This document shows positions 1 through 11,991 of a stretch of 64,000 nt of DNA, one piece after another (the first letter of the stretch is position 1; every line of letters starts with the position of its first letter). The stretch covers positions 1 to 64,000 of the forward strand of contig MU405379.1 of assembly GCA_022836615.1 (NCBI GenBank). The letters run 5' to 3'. Both the position numbers and the translations under genes were made by a program. The notes under the pieces were generated by a model. It was not told where the DNA came from. It searched no databases and was given only the letters and a program-made list of their open reading frames with translations. This stretch comes from Annulohypoxylon bovei var. microspora. Lineage: Eukaryota; Ascomycota; Sordariomycetes; Xylariales; Hypoxylaceae.

Positions 1-456
1 ATAAGTGTATTTTACAGTGGGTATAATAGCATAATAAGGTATGTATGTATAAATGCGGTATAACGATCCAAAATACGTGTTATTTCGTCCACTACTCAAC
101 GGTGTCTGAGCTGTGAAATACATTGCAAGGGTTAATGTTCGAGGACAACGAAAGATGTTTTATCGATAAGCCATGTCGGGCTGGTCGGGTAGGTACATAT
201 TAATAAGGGTAGGTACTTATATAGCCGCTTAGGTAATTCAATGTTCATCTCATCTATTTAGGTTGTACGAACTCGGCAGTGGATAGCATAGTTATCGATA
301 AGATCGCACTTACTTATTTAGTTCCTGTACCTAGCTGCATAACTAAACCTACTAATTTATCCCACTACCTTGCAACAACTCATACAAACACCAACACAAC
401 TACATAAGTCATCGGCTACCTTCGATGAAGACCAATTATCCCTTGCCGGCGGCATC
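1..456. other. Intergenic, upstream of the Alba gene
   Basis: AT-rich presumed promoter. It holds TAGGTA-type words (about 188-235), which recur across the window's intergenic DNA. No coding signal, TATA element or RNA gene was recognised. Confidence 0.5.
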
Positions 457-1077
457 ATGACCGTCCCAGGAAGCCCTCGAAAAGGCAATCGAAGTCGCGA
501 CTCGCCAACGAAGCGGAAGCGCACTGACACGGGGCCGGTTCTTCCTAACAAACGAGCCCGTCCCGAGAATAGCCTCAATCTATCGTCGACTGAAGATGCC
601 AAAATCCTGCAAGCTGTGGAGTCTAAATACGAAGTTCAGATCCACTCGATAATCTCATCGTCCAAGATCCAGAAGAAAGTGACTGCGATTCTTCGACATC
701 TTGCTTCCTCCGCGACCAAAACGACTGTGTCCATCCTACGTGCCAAAGCTTCTGATGCGGGCAAGTTAGTCTCAGTGGCTGAAATCGCGAAACGTGAGGT
801 GGAAAAGCAGACGGATAGTGGGCGCGTCTGGTTTCAGTACATTGCGCTCGGCGAGGAGCTTAAAGAAATACCAAGAGATGAAGGTAATACTGTCATTGAG
901 GAGACAAGGCTCGGTGACGACGACGACTATGAGATCATGAAGACCCCGTTCGAGAGAGCCATCGAAGGTCAACCCCGCTTAAGAGGAGTACCCATCATGA
1001 GCCTATTCCTTTCCCAAGTTTCTATCGAGGAATTGAAGAAGCGATATAGAGAACAAACGAATGCAGAGTCGACATAG
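457..1077 (+). CDS. Alba-domain nucleic-acid-binding protein
   Basis: Single-exon gene of 206 residues. The frame stays open upstream, but the first ATG is at 457, so I start there (MTVPGSPRKG). Residues 1-40 are basic and disordered, with a nuclear-localisation-like KRKR stretch. Residues about 50-140 match the fungal Alba-like fold, from an ILQAVESKYEV strand through a helix rich in Ser, Thr and Lys (KIQKKVTAILRHL) to a basic strand (SVLRAKASDAGKLVSVAEIAK-like region). The acidic tail ends around LGDDDDYE. Alba proteins bind DNA or RNA without strong sequence specificity; family members act in chromatin, RNase P/MRP or mRNA control. Which role applies here is not visible. The gene converges on VTC1. 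The family is fairly clear, the molecular role open. Confidence 0.8.
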   Translation: MTVPGSPRKGNRSRDSPTKRKRTDTGPVLPNKRARPENSLNLSSTEDAKILQAVESKYEVQIHSIISSSKIQKKVTAILRHLASSATKTTVSILRAKASDAGKLVSVAEIAKREVEKQTDSGRVWFQYIALGEELKEIPRDEGNTVIEETRLGDDDDYEIMKTPFERAIEGQPRLRGVPIMSLFLSQVSIEELKKRYREQTNAEST

Positions 1078-1523
1078 CAAGCTAAGCAGTGCTAGTATTC
1101 TCGTCGCGAGATCTAGCAGCCAACACAACCATCACTTGAAACACCCTACATTACTATTAGGAGTCACGACGAGGACGGATGGATCTTGGTGTTTTTCAGA
1201 GATGCCGCGTTATGAAAAATCGAACTACTCTCCATGAACCGGATGCAACAATGCTTGTATAGGGAAATGTCGATACCGTGATGTCCAATATAACCCCACC
1301 AGAACTGCCCTTCATAGGACAAATGCGATGCTAAAACACGATGCTATCTGATATACAAATTCTCCGTCTCCTCCATCCACCTTTTCTATAAAAAGATGGA
1401 GACTACCTTAGATGTTACCGTGCGTAGGGTTTGTCGCTCAAGATTCATCTTCTCATTAGACTCTGAAAGCTTCGTTTCACCCCCGTCCGAGCAGTTTGGT
1501 AACTGCCAATCCTTCGTCTACTC
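1078..1523. other. Convergent 3' intergenic region
   Basis: Lies between the stops of the Alba gene and VTC1 and presumably holds both 3' untranslated regions. No other feature was seen. Confidence 0.5.
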
Positions 1524-2000
1524 CTAATGCTTCTTGCCACCTTCTCCGCTCGAATAAGTTATTCGCAGCACGAAGTTGACCACGACGGCCAACAATAGGA
1601 TGATAGCCAGAACAGACGGTCCGAAACGGTCGTCAAACCCAGCTTGACCTCTCACCCTAATCGACTTAGCTCGCCAGTGATATGTAAACAGCGCATATAT
1701 CATGGTAAGCATAGCTACACCTGTAAACAGGAAAGCCGAGATGAAAGCGGGGCGATCACCGAAGTTCAACATGCCGATAGCCAAGGCGCCCAATATAACA
1801 GTAAAGTTCAGCCATGATAGGAATGTACGCTCGTTGGCGAAGAAGACCTTTGGCTCGACTCGGGTAGGTAGGGCAATTCGTTTGCCTAAAGTAATTGATC
1901 AGAGCATGTTAATACATGTAACGTCCACGGTTATCTGTCTCTTGGAATAGGAGAATTTGAGTTTACCTGGGGCTGTTTGAAGAAGAGGTTGGCTAGACAT
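1524..2000 (-). CDS. VTC1: Vacuolar transporter chaperone subunit Vtc1
   Basis: Two exons, 2000-1967 and 1885-1524, encode 131 residues. The 81-base intron has a GTAAAC donor and a TTTAG acceptor. The first exon gives MSSQPLLQTAP and splices in phase into GKRIALPTRVEPKVFFANER. The protein is three membrane segments after a short cytosolic N-terminus: about residues 35-57 (WLNFTVILGALAIGMLNFG), 62-82 and 105-127, with the conserved YHWRAKSIRVRGQAGFDDRFGP loop split between them. It lacks an SPX domain, as expected for Vtc1 rather than Vtc2-5. Family members belong to the vacuolar polyphosphate polymerase complex that makes and translocates polyP into the vacuole. Length matches yeast Vtc1 (129 residues). 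Its promoter is shared divergently with the dynein light chain gene. Confidence 0.95.
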
Positions 2001-2929
2001 ATCGGGCAATTGGTAATAAGCAGTTGGCTAATGGGATATGATTCGTGGAATTAAGCTTCAGTAAGCTTGAGTGGTCAGTTTATACGCGTTCCAATGTTTG
2101 TAGCCAATTGATAACTGCTGCGTTTCGTATTGTTGTGATTGGATTGCAGTGAGAGTAGAAAGTTGGATTAGGCCAGCCAGAGACAGCGGGCAAGATCGGG
2201 CAACAAAGAATAAGAGATATTTGTGTTAAAAGCCCAAGACAACTACAGCAAGACTAGAAGAAAAACTAAAAAGGAAGAAAAAAAAGACTACTAGCTATGA
2301 CGATGATAGCGAGTAATTGGATGTTGAGGAGCTTGATAGTGGAGAGTGAAAAACATCTAAAGATCCATGGTTTAGTCGGTGGCGCTAATTACATAAGGGT
2401 ATTCCACGTGGGCCATTTCGTCGTTCTCAGTGGCTGTTGCTATGGAAGCGACAAGGGGTAAGTCGAGAAGGACGGAGTTGAGTACGAATGCTTCCGACAA
2501 GCAGACAAGCCACAAGGAAAGCAAGAAAGAGCAGAGGTCTTTCACGTGCTCGATTGCCCCGCGCAGCCCGCAAGGCTTGAAACAACTTGGAAACGGCAAC
2601 CTTCTGGTACAGCTGGTGGCAAGAACCCGGTTCATGAGGCAACCCTAGAGACTGCATATGTAAGCTCAAGCAAGGATCTTACAACGGTCTTTCCCAAATT
2701 AGCCTCCATTCATTTACTGTTTACAACGTCACAGGAGAGAAGGCTGAAGAAAAGTCTCACAAGGCTGTCATAATCCTACCTTGCGTCCATTTAATTGCCA
2801 ATTGACAACAAACAGTGGCACGGTTCATATAGGAGAACAATACAAATCTACCGCTACTTACAATCCAGCGCAAATCTCCGCTCATACTTCCCATCTTAGT
2901 CCTACAAAACCACGTCCTCACGATCCAAA
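2001..2929. other. Divergent promoter region, VTC1 / dynein light chain
   Basis: About 930 bases between two divergent start codons. A purine-rich tract lies at about 2254-2290. Short overlapping open frames exist on both strands at 2372-2770, but none has family resemblance or splice support. Confidence 0.45.
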
Positions 2930-3651
2930 ATGGCGTCGCCACCAACCAATGCTGTATGTTATAATTGGTGTCTAGACTCTAAACTCTAGACTCTACCCCT
3001 AGTTTCTTTCGCGAAAGCTTACATAATAAATAGCCAATCAGCACTACGAGACTGAAGCAGATAGCGATGGACGTAGGTTTGCCTCGCCCCCTTCCATGGG
3101 AGGCATCATAGTACAAGAACTCATCCAGCTAAGTTCGGTCAAACATAGGCTTGTCAAAGCGCTATCGGCAGCGCGGAATTTTATGAGCATTCTAGAGTCG
3201 AAGGTTGGAACGCGGCTATAATTGTATGTCCCTCGATTTTCTAGACATCAAACTATATATTCTACGTTAAGGTCTAGCTAACATGTCGTGTCTGCATCAG
3301 AACTCAATCCTCAGGGCCGTCATATCCGAATCGACTCCTTCGAACTCTCAAACCCCGGCTCACAAATATGTGGTCAACAGCACCATCGTTCAACATCTCG
3401 TCCCGACCTCGGCTCTAAACAAGCCTAAAGGTGGAAGTGAAGCAAAAGCCGACGGTCCACTCATTAGTACTAGCGACGGTGGCAACGCAACTGCCACGGA
3501 CGGCAAGCCGCACGTCGGTAGACGAGGCATGCACTCGGCAACACAAGCATTCTGGAACGAGAAGACGGACGGTATGTGGAGCTTCAAATACGACGGCGGG
3601 GAGAGCAAGGGCATGGACGTCGTCATCAGCATCATCTGGATCGGCATATAA
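2930..3651 (+). CDS. Dynein light chain, Tctex-1 family
   Basis: Four exons: 2930-2953, 3034-3072, 3149-3223 and 3301-3651, giving 162 residues; all three introns are 76-80 bases and phase 0. The first two exons encode only 8 and 13 codons. Exon 3 supplies ACQSAIGSAEFYEHSRVEGW and exon 4 starts NSILRAVISES. The conserved C-terminal half (ATQAFWNEKTDGMWSFKYDG, then GMDVVISIIWIGI) is the Tctex-1/DYNLT signature, which usually reads WDxxTDGxxxVxW...VxVFxLxI. An insert rich in Gly, Ser and Asp (about residues 88-118) is longer than in animal Tctex-1 (113 residues). Family members dimerise and bind the dynein intermediate chain, linking motor to cargo. A possible AATAAA polyadenylation signal follows at 3722-3727. 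Confidence 0.92.
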
Positions 3652-6600
3652 AACCCAGCCATCAATAGGATTTATAAATACGGCCCTTGTAAACATATTG
3701 TATGTTCTATGGAGAAGAAGAAATAAATTTGATGCCTTCTCACAGTCTTGGTTATGCTAAACCATGTTTCTAGCGTTGCGATATATTGCCAATACGATGA
3801 TGCTAGCAATGGCGACTTGCTCAGGCTAATTTCTGCCTTGATGCCCGTATGGATGTAGCACACACCGCCGGTACCCGTTGTTGTCACGCTTTCTATCTTG
3901 ATGTTGATATTGATGTACCTTAGGTGAAAGCATCTTGCTCATGTGCATTAGCACGAGCAGTGGGTTGATATTGTCAGAGGCTACACCTCATTCCGATCAC
4001 CACAAACTTTGCAATTGTATATTATGTTTCGATTTCACTTATTTGACATACTCCATGATCGACATCCTACTTGTAACATACGTGAGCCCATTTCGTCCCG
4101 CCGGAAGAGAATACACAAGTTAAATTTTGAGGGAAGTGCCCAGATGGTCTTTAGATAGCTATGGGGATGAAATCAAACAATATTGATGAAACCTACGTCT
4201 CACCATACAATAGGGATAACTGTATAATTAACAAATTAACTCGTTTTAAATCTTAATTCTCGCGATGATGTTTCTAATATAGCCCAAATTTTTTCAAGAT
4301 AGGGGTGTCTTATTCCAAAGAATATTTCTAAGATGTACTTTTAGAAAAAGACCAGTTGGAACTATAGCAATAAAAGCTATCTCTTAGGATATATAATATC
4401 ATATACTTCCGAGTTAGGTCACAGCTTATCATGACTCCTCTCTAATCCAAGCCAAGACTATAAACTAAGCGATTACTTACATGAACCTTTAGGAAACACT
4501 ACGTTTGTCAGGTTTACTCAAACACCACCGGATGAGTTCTTATTTTTAAATAACCCACAGCCGATAACATCAATTGTGCAGAATCATATACAGGAAACGA
4601 TGCTTGGGTTCGAGTATGAATAATGGATACGAGAGATCGAAAGCGAACCCCCTAAGAAAGGACCTTAGATGGTTGACAAACGTAACTAGATAAACCGTTC
4701 ATTATTAATTATTGCCTTCGACTAGAGAATCAATAGATATTTTACTACTCTCTTGCCCATGTTGTAGTGATAGTGCCTACCTATTGATACCTGAATCCGG
4801 TGTTCGACCATGGTGAGCACCAAAATACAATAACCTACAAGCCTTTTAGTAACAGACAGAAGTCATATGGGCATTTCCTTTTCGGCTATTTTAATTCTCA
4901 ATCAGACTCGAGATAATACCGAGAAACTAGACGTCTAGTTTGTCATATCGTCGTGCATATGCCTCCTCTAAGCGGTGTCATTATTGATTGAAGATATGAG
5001 GTATTTCGAATATAATCAGTGCCTTCGATCACACAAGGTGTGCAAGTTCGAAACTGCTATCTGGGAAAGGTAAATTTCGAATATAAGCAACCGTATATAC
5101 ATTATTAGTAGATACCTCGGTCTAGTGTAAGCCACTATATGCACTGTAAATAAATTGAATTGGCGGTTTGTCGGTTGTTGCGAAATGGCCTGCCGTCGTA
5201 GACCAAAGAGACCCAATCCCGTCCATATGATCGAAATACATAGCCTTGGCTAAGCTGGTCGATGTGTATACGTACATATACTCTTGCAAAGGGGGCCACG
5301 ATGTCACATTTGACTTCACTTGTCTGGGGAAATTTAATATTATTAATATGTACCTAGGTGGCGTACTGAGACACCCCGCACTACCGTCAAAGTTGCCGTT
5401 GAGGTCCCGCTGTCAGATAAAGTAGAATGTTATGTCAGAGGAGGTAAATTAATACAGCTTCTTCAAGAATCTAATCTTGACTTTATTGTCATGCTATCAT
5501 GCTACGCAACTAGTATCACCAGCCTTACATGATGTCGTACTGCATACGCGGGCGACGGTCGAGCCAGCTGTCAACGAGACCTAGACCCTTTATAGCGAAG
5601 CCAAGTCCTATTGCGTCAGCAATCAAGGATAACAGGCTATTGAGCCCATTCGCAGCTCGGAGCTCAGCGAAAGACCTGCTACTAACACACGGCCGGAGCA
5701 TTTTCCCCGGCTTAACGCGGGATTGGGAATCTGATCATTATTTTTTATCGTGGCAACACATTTCCAAGCTTGGTATCCCGAAGACCTAACAATGCTCCTG
5801 AGTGTCAGCCTTGTTTATTAACTGGCATTGCCCACTTAAAGTTCTGGTAACCAGTTTTGGGACTATCAGGACTACCTATGCACTATGTACAGTACCTGTA
5901 GTGAGTGTACAGGACCCTTATGACAAGAATAGCGGGTTTCTATCACTGAAGTTAGGTACAGTCTTTGAGTGACCTCATACCACAGCAGACAAGTTTCGCT
6001 AGCAAATGGCTCCATCATCGGCAGTGAGACGTCAGGGCCCCATACATACGTACCTGTGGATACGATCGTGAAGATCTGGAAGCGCGGATAGGGTCCATGG
6101 GCGCCAAGGCATCTCTGGTTCTGCACAGTCCAGAACGTCCTAGAAGGAGGGATGTCTAAAAACAAGTTACAGTCCACCCCTTACATGGCGTTCTTGATAT
6201 GACCCTACTGCCCTATTGGCCGGTAACATTATAAATACCCTCTTTTATTATTTAGGTAACTATGTATTATGTATCAATTTTCAAAGATTTTCTCGTCTCG
6301 GCCACAGCCAAGGAAACAGCTTTGCAAATACCGATTCCCGAGGCCGTTCTGTTGCACTGAAAACCCGTATTGTCTGACTTTGCATATCGCTGCTATATCG
6401 AGTACCGACAGGCTGGGCAGGTCTCCGAGTCGAGCGCTTGATTCCGCTCTACGACTATCAGCGTTGCATGTTCGTATCAAACAACCTTAAGACCATAATG
6501 TGGATAATTGTTCCACCGTAGGAACAGACGGCAGAGACCTGCAGTAGTGTTTGAGGGGAAGTCAAACTTGGCTGTCAGCTGTAAGCGGGATAGAGATAGA

Positions 6601-7725
6601 CCCTTGTCACGGCCATGTCCTGCAGCTTGGGGGTCCCTCTGTACCTACCATGTAGGTAGTGGCTTAAGCCTAACCCCCAAGCAAGCGATCGATTACATGT
6701 ATGTATGTATTACTACGCCTGCGAGAGCAACGATATTTTTGAAACAGAGAACAATTATCAAGATGGGGGTACATCAAGAATTACCCAGTTATCGTAGGTC
6801 TATGTATTGTTACTACTAGATGCAGTCCGTTATCGCTCGGAAACTAACCGGGATGCCCGGCGTTACCAGTGAAAATATCCCGGGTCTGAAAGAGAATAGG
6901 AAAAATTCCTCTGGCATGCGCCGAACTGCCCAAATGTCTGAGCCGGATTCAGCCTGTCTCTAGAACCATTTCCCGTAACTAGTTAGCACCAGTAGAATCA
7001 TGGATAGGAAATATCGCTTTGGCCTAGCCCGGTCTGCCAAAGGATTCTTCCGTCATCCCGTGTCCTCGCTCCTCCGGTCGGGGGCGTCGAGGGTTGCGGG
7101 TCACACCACTCCACCTCTCCCCATTTGTCACGATAGATCTCCAGACCCTCTTCTTCGGCGCCTCGCCAAGTTGCCAGAAGTGGATCCAAGCTCCACCGAA
7201 TAGTGATCATCGTATCGTATTGTGGCTAGTTTTTGCGCCGACCATAGCTGACATCCCTGACCGCTCTGTCGATGGCGGATTTAATAACCCTTCCCCCGTC
7301 CCACATAGGTCGAGTCTCCGACAAGTGTCATGACTCGTCAACAGAGTATCGAAAGAGTTTCTTTCTACCCACGAACGTCTGAAGATTTCTTCATGCGATA
7401 AGATTTCCAGACTAGCAAATAATATCCTTCGTACTCAGGCGTCAGCCTTCGGCTTTTCTGACTAAGTCGAACTTATCGTCACTACCTATTATTGGTAGCA
7501 TTCGAGCGACCGAACCGCCACAAACTCAGAATCGAATCGAGGAGAGTCTTATTGCTCACTTGACCCTAAGGCTCATTAGTTTCGTTGTAGCTCGACTCTA
7601 ATACAAACTAGCTACCTATTGCATCACTATCTAGTTCAAAATACTTTTGTGCATCAATAGCACTTCTCACCGAGCAATATTAACTGCCAATTTTGAACCT
7701 TGAAAATTACCTACAAGAATTCAAC
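3652..7725. other. Long gene-poor interval (4.1 kb)
   Basis: Apart from the likely 3' end of the dynein light chain gene, I recognise nothing coding. Open frames are short, overlap on both strands and lack family resemblance. The 4.1-4.8 kb part is strongly AT-rich. The last few hundred bases presumably hold the F-box gene promoter. Confidence 0.4.
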
Positions 7726-8691
7726 ATGGTTGAAGTTCTCAGAGCCCCATCGCTGGGACAGACGTTATCGCCAGGGACATCTGACATGATGGAGATGTCG
7801 AGCAGATTCCTCGAAGTTGATCTCGGTCCAGCCTCGGAATCATCGGCGGTGGCGTTGCAGCAACAGAAGGGATCCGCGAAGGAATCAGGGTCCAAGATGG
7901 GCCTTTCTCACGTGCCCCGACGTGCTTTCACTTCGGCTGATTACCCGGCGTCAGTCAACTCGTCCGCCATCCTGCGGAAACAATATCGCCTGCTCACTCC
8001 AGTCGGCACGCCGCGGGCGGTGGCAGAAAAGGTACAGACAGATTCATACTTCGATTCGCAACTGCACGAATCTGCCTCGAACCCAATCTCCCCCTCTCCC
8101 CTCGCGACAAACCTCGCTCAAGCCAACCGCCCGCTCCTGCCAGGGCCGCTAAGGTCGTACTCGGTAATGGACGTCGAGCCTGTGCCCTTCACGCACCGGC
8201 CGGGCGTAGCGCTCACGCTGGAGGACCTTCCGCCGGAGCTACACTACGCGATCTTCGACTTCCTAGACCCGATCGACAGCACGTGCCTAGGGCTAACGAG
8301 CACGCACTTCTACTCGATTCACGAGCGGATGCACGGGAAGGTGGCGCTGTCAGCGCGGCGACAGGGACCCAACGATATGGAGTGGGTGTGGCGGAACGCG
8401 TTCATCTCGGGCCCGTTCGTGGCGGGCGGCGGCGTGGGCAAGCAGAACTCGCTCGCGATGCTGTCGCCGCGCGGGCAGGTCTACTGCCGCAAGTGCCGGA
8501 CCGCGCGCTGCGAGCTGCACAACCACATCCGCGAGTGGATCGGCGACAACGTGGAGTATTGCGAAGTGTCCCAGAAATTCGGCCCCGCAGCCCCCGAGAA
8601 GGCCAAGGCGTTCTGCTACAGGAGCTCCCCGAAGCATCCGCACCGGTGCGGCAGGCACACGCGGCAGCAGCGGGCCGTTAGGCTTATTTGA
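7726..8691 (+). CDS. F-box protein with cysteine-rich C-terminus
   Basis: Single-exon gene of 321 residues, starting at the first ATG of the frame (MVEVLRAPSL). Residues 1-165 are low-complexity and probably disordered. An F-box follows at about 170-215 (LEDLPPELHYAIFDFLDPID, then CLGLTSTHFYSIH). The C-terminal part has the cysteine/histidine pattern common in fungal F-box proteins of this type: YCRKCRTARCELHNHIREW, then FCYRSS and HRCGRH. F-box proteins bring substrates to SCF ubiquitin ligases through Skp1; no substrate is indicated here. GC content rises sharply over 8140-8690. A possible AATAAA signal lies at 8726-8731. Confidence 0.85.
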   Translation: MVEVLRAPSLGQTLSPGTSDMMEMSSRFLEVDLGPASESSAVALQQQKGSAKESGSKMGLSHVPRRAFTSADYPASVNSSAILRKQYRLLTPVGTPRAVAEKVQTDSYFDSQLHESASNPISPSPLATNLAQANRPLLPGPLRSYSVMDVEPVPFTHRPGVALTLEDLPPELHYAIFDFLDPIDSTCLGLTSTHFYSIHERMHGKVALSARRQGPNDMEWVWRNAFISGPFVAGGGVGKQNSLAMLSPRGQVYCRKCRTARCELHNHIREWIGDNVEYCEVSQKFGPAAPEKAKAFCYRSSPKHPHRCGRHTRQQRAVRLI

Positions 8692-10439
8692 GATGATGAT
8701 GCGGATTAGGCATCTTCGCAAAGGAAATAAAGTCAGCATATATATGCCTTTACTACAAAGTCGGGATCGACTTCTATATCACAAGATCTAGAAATGCCTC
8801 ACACCCACTTGTGCTATTGGATCCTCTTGAGAGGGTCTGCCCACACCGGTGTAATTAGTCAAGAGACGTTAACTGCGGGGTGCGAGTTTTGCAGGGCCAG
8901 GTTTAAGGGTTTGTATTTCAACGAATACCTCGGATTGCCATTACTGTTTGGCGACATGTAAAGCAAAAATAAAGGCAAATGTATTGGCGAGAATGTATGG
9001 GAACATATACTTAAGCTAGAATGACTTGATGATAGTTATACCAAGGAATGAATAAACATATCTAAACAAAATGCTTTTTACAGGTTTCTACATTGTGCAT
9101 AAGAGAATCGTAAGAGAATATTCGGTGATGGTAAGATAATTGGAGATGGCTTCAATCTCAACTTTACTCCGATTGGTGACCGTATATATTCAAAGGAGTG
9201 AGTAAACTTGATTCGTTTGATTTAATAGATGAGATGTTTATATATATACACCTACCTACATATCAAGCATACCAATCTAACGAATTTCTTGTAATTGAAC
9301 CTTAATACAACAACAGTACCCGAATACATTAATAGAGTTGAACTTAAACATCGCAACATCGCAACATCGCAACATCGCAACATCGTCATACCTACATTTA
9401 TTGTGTACATACATAGGTAGCTTGACATGGGTAGTTGACGTGGCTTGGCCTGATGCCAGTGGCTACATCTCCACCGCTTTCAGGTATAGGCCAGCCACAC
9501 CCGTGCTGAACGGGACCTTACAAACGCTACATAGTAGAAACGTGTTAAACTAATTGGCAAATCACAACGCCACTTACATCTTCCTCAACGGGGATCGAAC
9601 GATTTCTTGAATTTTATTTTTATTTTTTGAAATTTGAGGATTTATGATAGCTTGCATGGATGGGGAACTTGGCGGGAGAAATAGTAACATTAGAAGTAGC
9701 ATTCTCGAATTTGTGCAATTTTAAAAGAGTCCTTTTCGAAATATTTCTTTCTTACTGCAACCCCTTTTATTACTAGCGTGATAACCCTGAGAAGAAAGTT
9801 CAGTGTGTCCTCAATTTTCTTTATCGATATATCAGATACCGACGTTCACGGAGCACCGCGGTTTCCTGTATTCCCATTAACATCATTCTAAACCTACTTT
9901 GTAAACCTCTTACATCTTACGTCTTACATAACTAGTAGAAACATCTAAACCTCCAACTACCTTATTTTATCGGGATCGTCATTGACATTTCGTTATTCGT
10001 TACTCCCGCATTCAATGACCAATGTCAATTCTAATTCTAGATTGACAGCTTGATTCTAGCAGGCTGATTCAGATTGCTACAGTAGCAAGATTTATGACGC
10101 TTGTCCAAGACTTCCTTAGTCAAAGAACCAATTAACGCTACCGCGGCGGGTACCCCATTTTCCGGAACCCTTTGACGGGGAAGCTGTGCGCCTGGCAGAG
10201 GAGCTGCATGTACCTATAGTGTGTTGTATCGTTGCAGTCTCCCGTCAACCCAGCCAAAACTCGACTCGACCTGCGTGTCATCCTTCCTAATACCCAAGCT
10301 TTAAGCTTTAATCTCGACACGTCAATTCCCGACAATTCCTAACAATTCCTCGGCAAGATTTGGACTGCCTCAAGCCTCATCTTGCCTTGGTACATATTCT
10401 AATCATCATTTCTCTCCTTCCACCACTTGTTAAATCAAA
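8692..10439. other. Intergenic region (1.7 kb)
   Basis: AT-rich with no supported gene. It contains the octamer tandem repeat at 9347-9385 and a tRNA T-arm-like string at 9579-9602 that does not fold into a tRNA. The final few hundred bases are the likely promoter and leader of the cytidylyltransferase gene. Confidence 0.45.
9347..9385. repeat. Tandem octamer repeat (AACATCGC), about 4.9 copies
   Basis: Four perfect head-to-tail copies of AACATCGC followed by a seven-base partial copy. A simple minisatellite in intergenic DNA with no evident function. Confidence 0.9.
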
Positions 10440-11991
10440 ATGTCCTCTCCTTCGAATTCCTCTCACGCTGGCAAGCGCAAACGCCCGGCAATCTCGAGCA
10501 CTAAAATGGACGAGAACCCTCTACTTCAGCCATCCTCCAGAGATGCATCCGGCGAAGAAGGAGACACCACCGCACCCGAATCTGGAAGGTTGACACACCG
10601 CAAGTCAGAGTCCGTCGGTAACTCGAATCCTGCCAAACGCCAACGAGCCAATTCCAACCATGCCTCCGCCATAGAAACCACCGACTACACTGCAGACCCT
10701 GGCGAACCCAGCGACACTACCGAGGCTAGCATTGACATTGCAGACCGGGTCGCTAGGAAGAGCAGGAAGTCCACTAGCTCTAAGGATATGGGGGCACACG
10801 ATGACGATGAAAAGAAGAAGAAGATGCTACCACCTCCCACCGGCCAGATGGTACACCCCGTCGGATACAGAACAAACCCTCCACCAACTGGCCGCACTAT
10901 AAGAGTCTATGCTGACGGTGTCTTTGATTTATTTCATCTTGGGTATGCATACATAGCTTAGCGGGAATAGTTTCCCGTTTCCTGGAGGGTCTACAGAAAA
11001 GCTAATTTCTTGACAGTCACATGCGCCAACTCGAACAAGCCAAGAAAGCCTTCGACGATATCTACTTGATCGTTGGTGTTACGGGTGATGACGAGACGCA
11101 CAAACGCAAGGGTCTCACAGTCCTCTCGGGCAAAGAGCGTGCCGAGACGCTGAGACATTGCAAGTGGGTTGATGAAGTTGTCGAGAACTGCCCCTGGATT
11201 GTGACGCCCGAGTTTCTCGACAAACACCGCATTGACTATGTTGCTCATGATGATATCCCTTACGGTGCCGCCGAGGGTGACGATATCTACGCCCCTATCA
11301 AGAAGGCCGGCAAGTTTTTGGTAACTCAACGAACTGAAGGCGTTAGCACAACCGGCATCATCACAAAGTAAGCCACCATGGTACTAAGGCTATTTTAAAT
11401 ATTTCGGTGCTGACTAGAACCCACCCAGAATTGTTCGCGATTACGAGAAGTACATTGCGCGTCAACTTAGGCGAGGGACAACACGTCAGGAGCTGAACGT
11501 TAGTTGGCTCAAGAAGAATGAGCTCGACATCAAGCGTCATGTTCAGGATTTGCGTGATAACATCAGATCAAACTGGACTACGACCGGCCAGGAGCTCAGC
11601 CGTGAGCTTCGGCAATATTGGCCTGCGAGCAGACCTCAGAGTCCATCCCCGGCGGGCCGCTTCTCTATGCCTACTACTCCGAGCGCGAACGGCGATGCCA
11701 GCTTACGAGAGGCTGCCACTGTAGCTGCCGCTGCCAGGTCACCCACTACACCAGGGGAGAGGGCTGGAGCTCCTAATGATTTTATCACTGGGTACACTAT
11801 CGGTTTAATCGGGGGTGTAAGATCCTGGGTAAGTCTATTCACCTCTTGACGTGAATGATATTAATAGCTGACTCGGATAGATGACTAAGAACCGACGTAA
11901 CCTCCGAGATAGCCGGCCGCCTAGTGACGATGATTCGGAGAGTGACGACAAGAACAACGACCGCGGGCGGCTAGTCGCTTCGGCTAGCTAG
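10440..11991 (+). CDS. PCT1: Choline-phosphate cytidylyltransferase
   Basis: Four exons: 10440-10942, 11017-11367, 11429-11828 and 11881-11991, encoding 454 residues. The enzyme makes CDP-choline from phosphocholine and CTP, the rate-limiting step of the Kennedy pathway to phosphatidylcholine. The N-terminal 150 residues are basic and disordered, with nuclear-localisation-like KRKRP. The nucleotidyltransferase core begins at RTIRVYADGVFDLFHLG and carries the HLGH motif (166-169, split by intron 1) and RTEGVSTTGIITK (about 273-285). WLKKNELDIKRHVQDLRDNI fits the start of the membrane-binding amphipathic helix region. The acidic Ser/Asp tail (SDDDSESDD) is in the last exon. Fungal enzymes are commonly of this size. 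Introns are 52-74 bases with GTATGC, GTAAGC and GTAAGT donors. Confidence 0.97.

Noticed and set aside
5872..6177. 101-codon minus-strand frame in the first gene-poor region
   Set aside because: No recognisable domain or coherent exon structure around it.
8283..8739. Overlapping frames on both strands within the F-box gene
   Set aside because: GC-driven shadows of the F-box frame; composition is Arg/Ala-rich without motifs.
9579..9602. tRNA T-arm-like string (GTTCGATCCCC on the minus strand)
   Set aside because: The flanking bases do not pair into a T stem, and no D arm, anticodon arm or acceptor stem could be found at the right distance.
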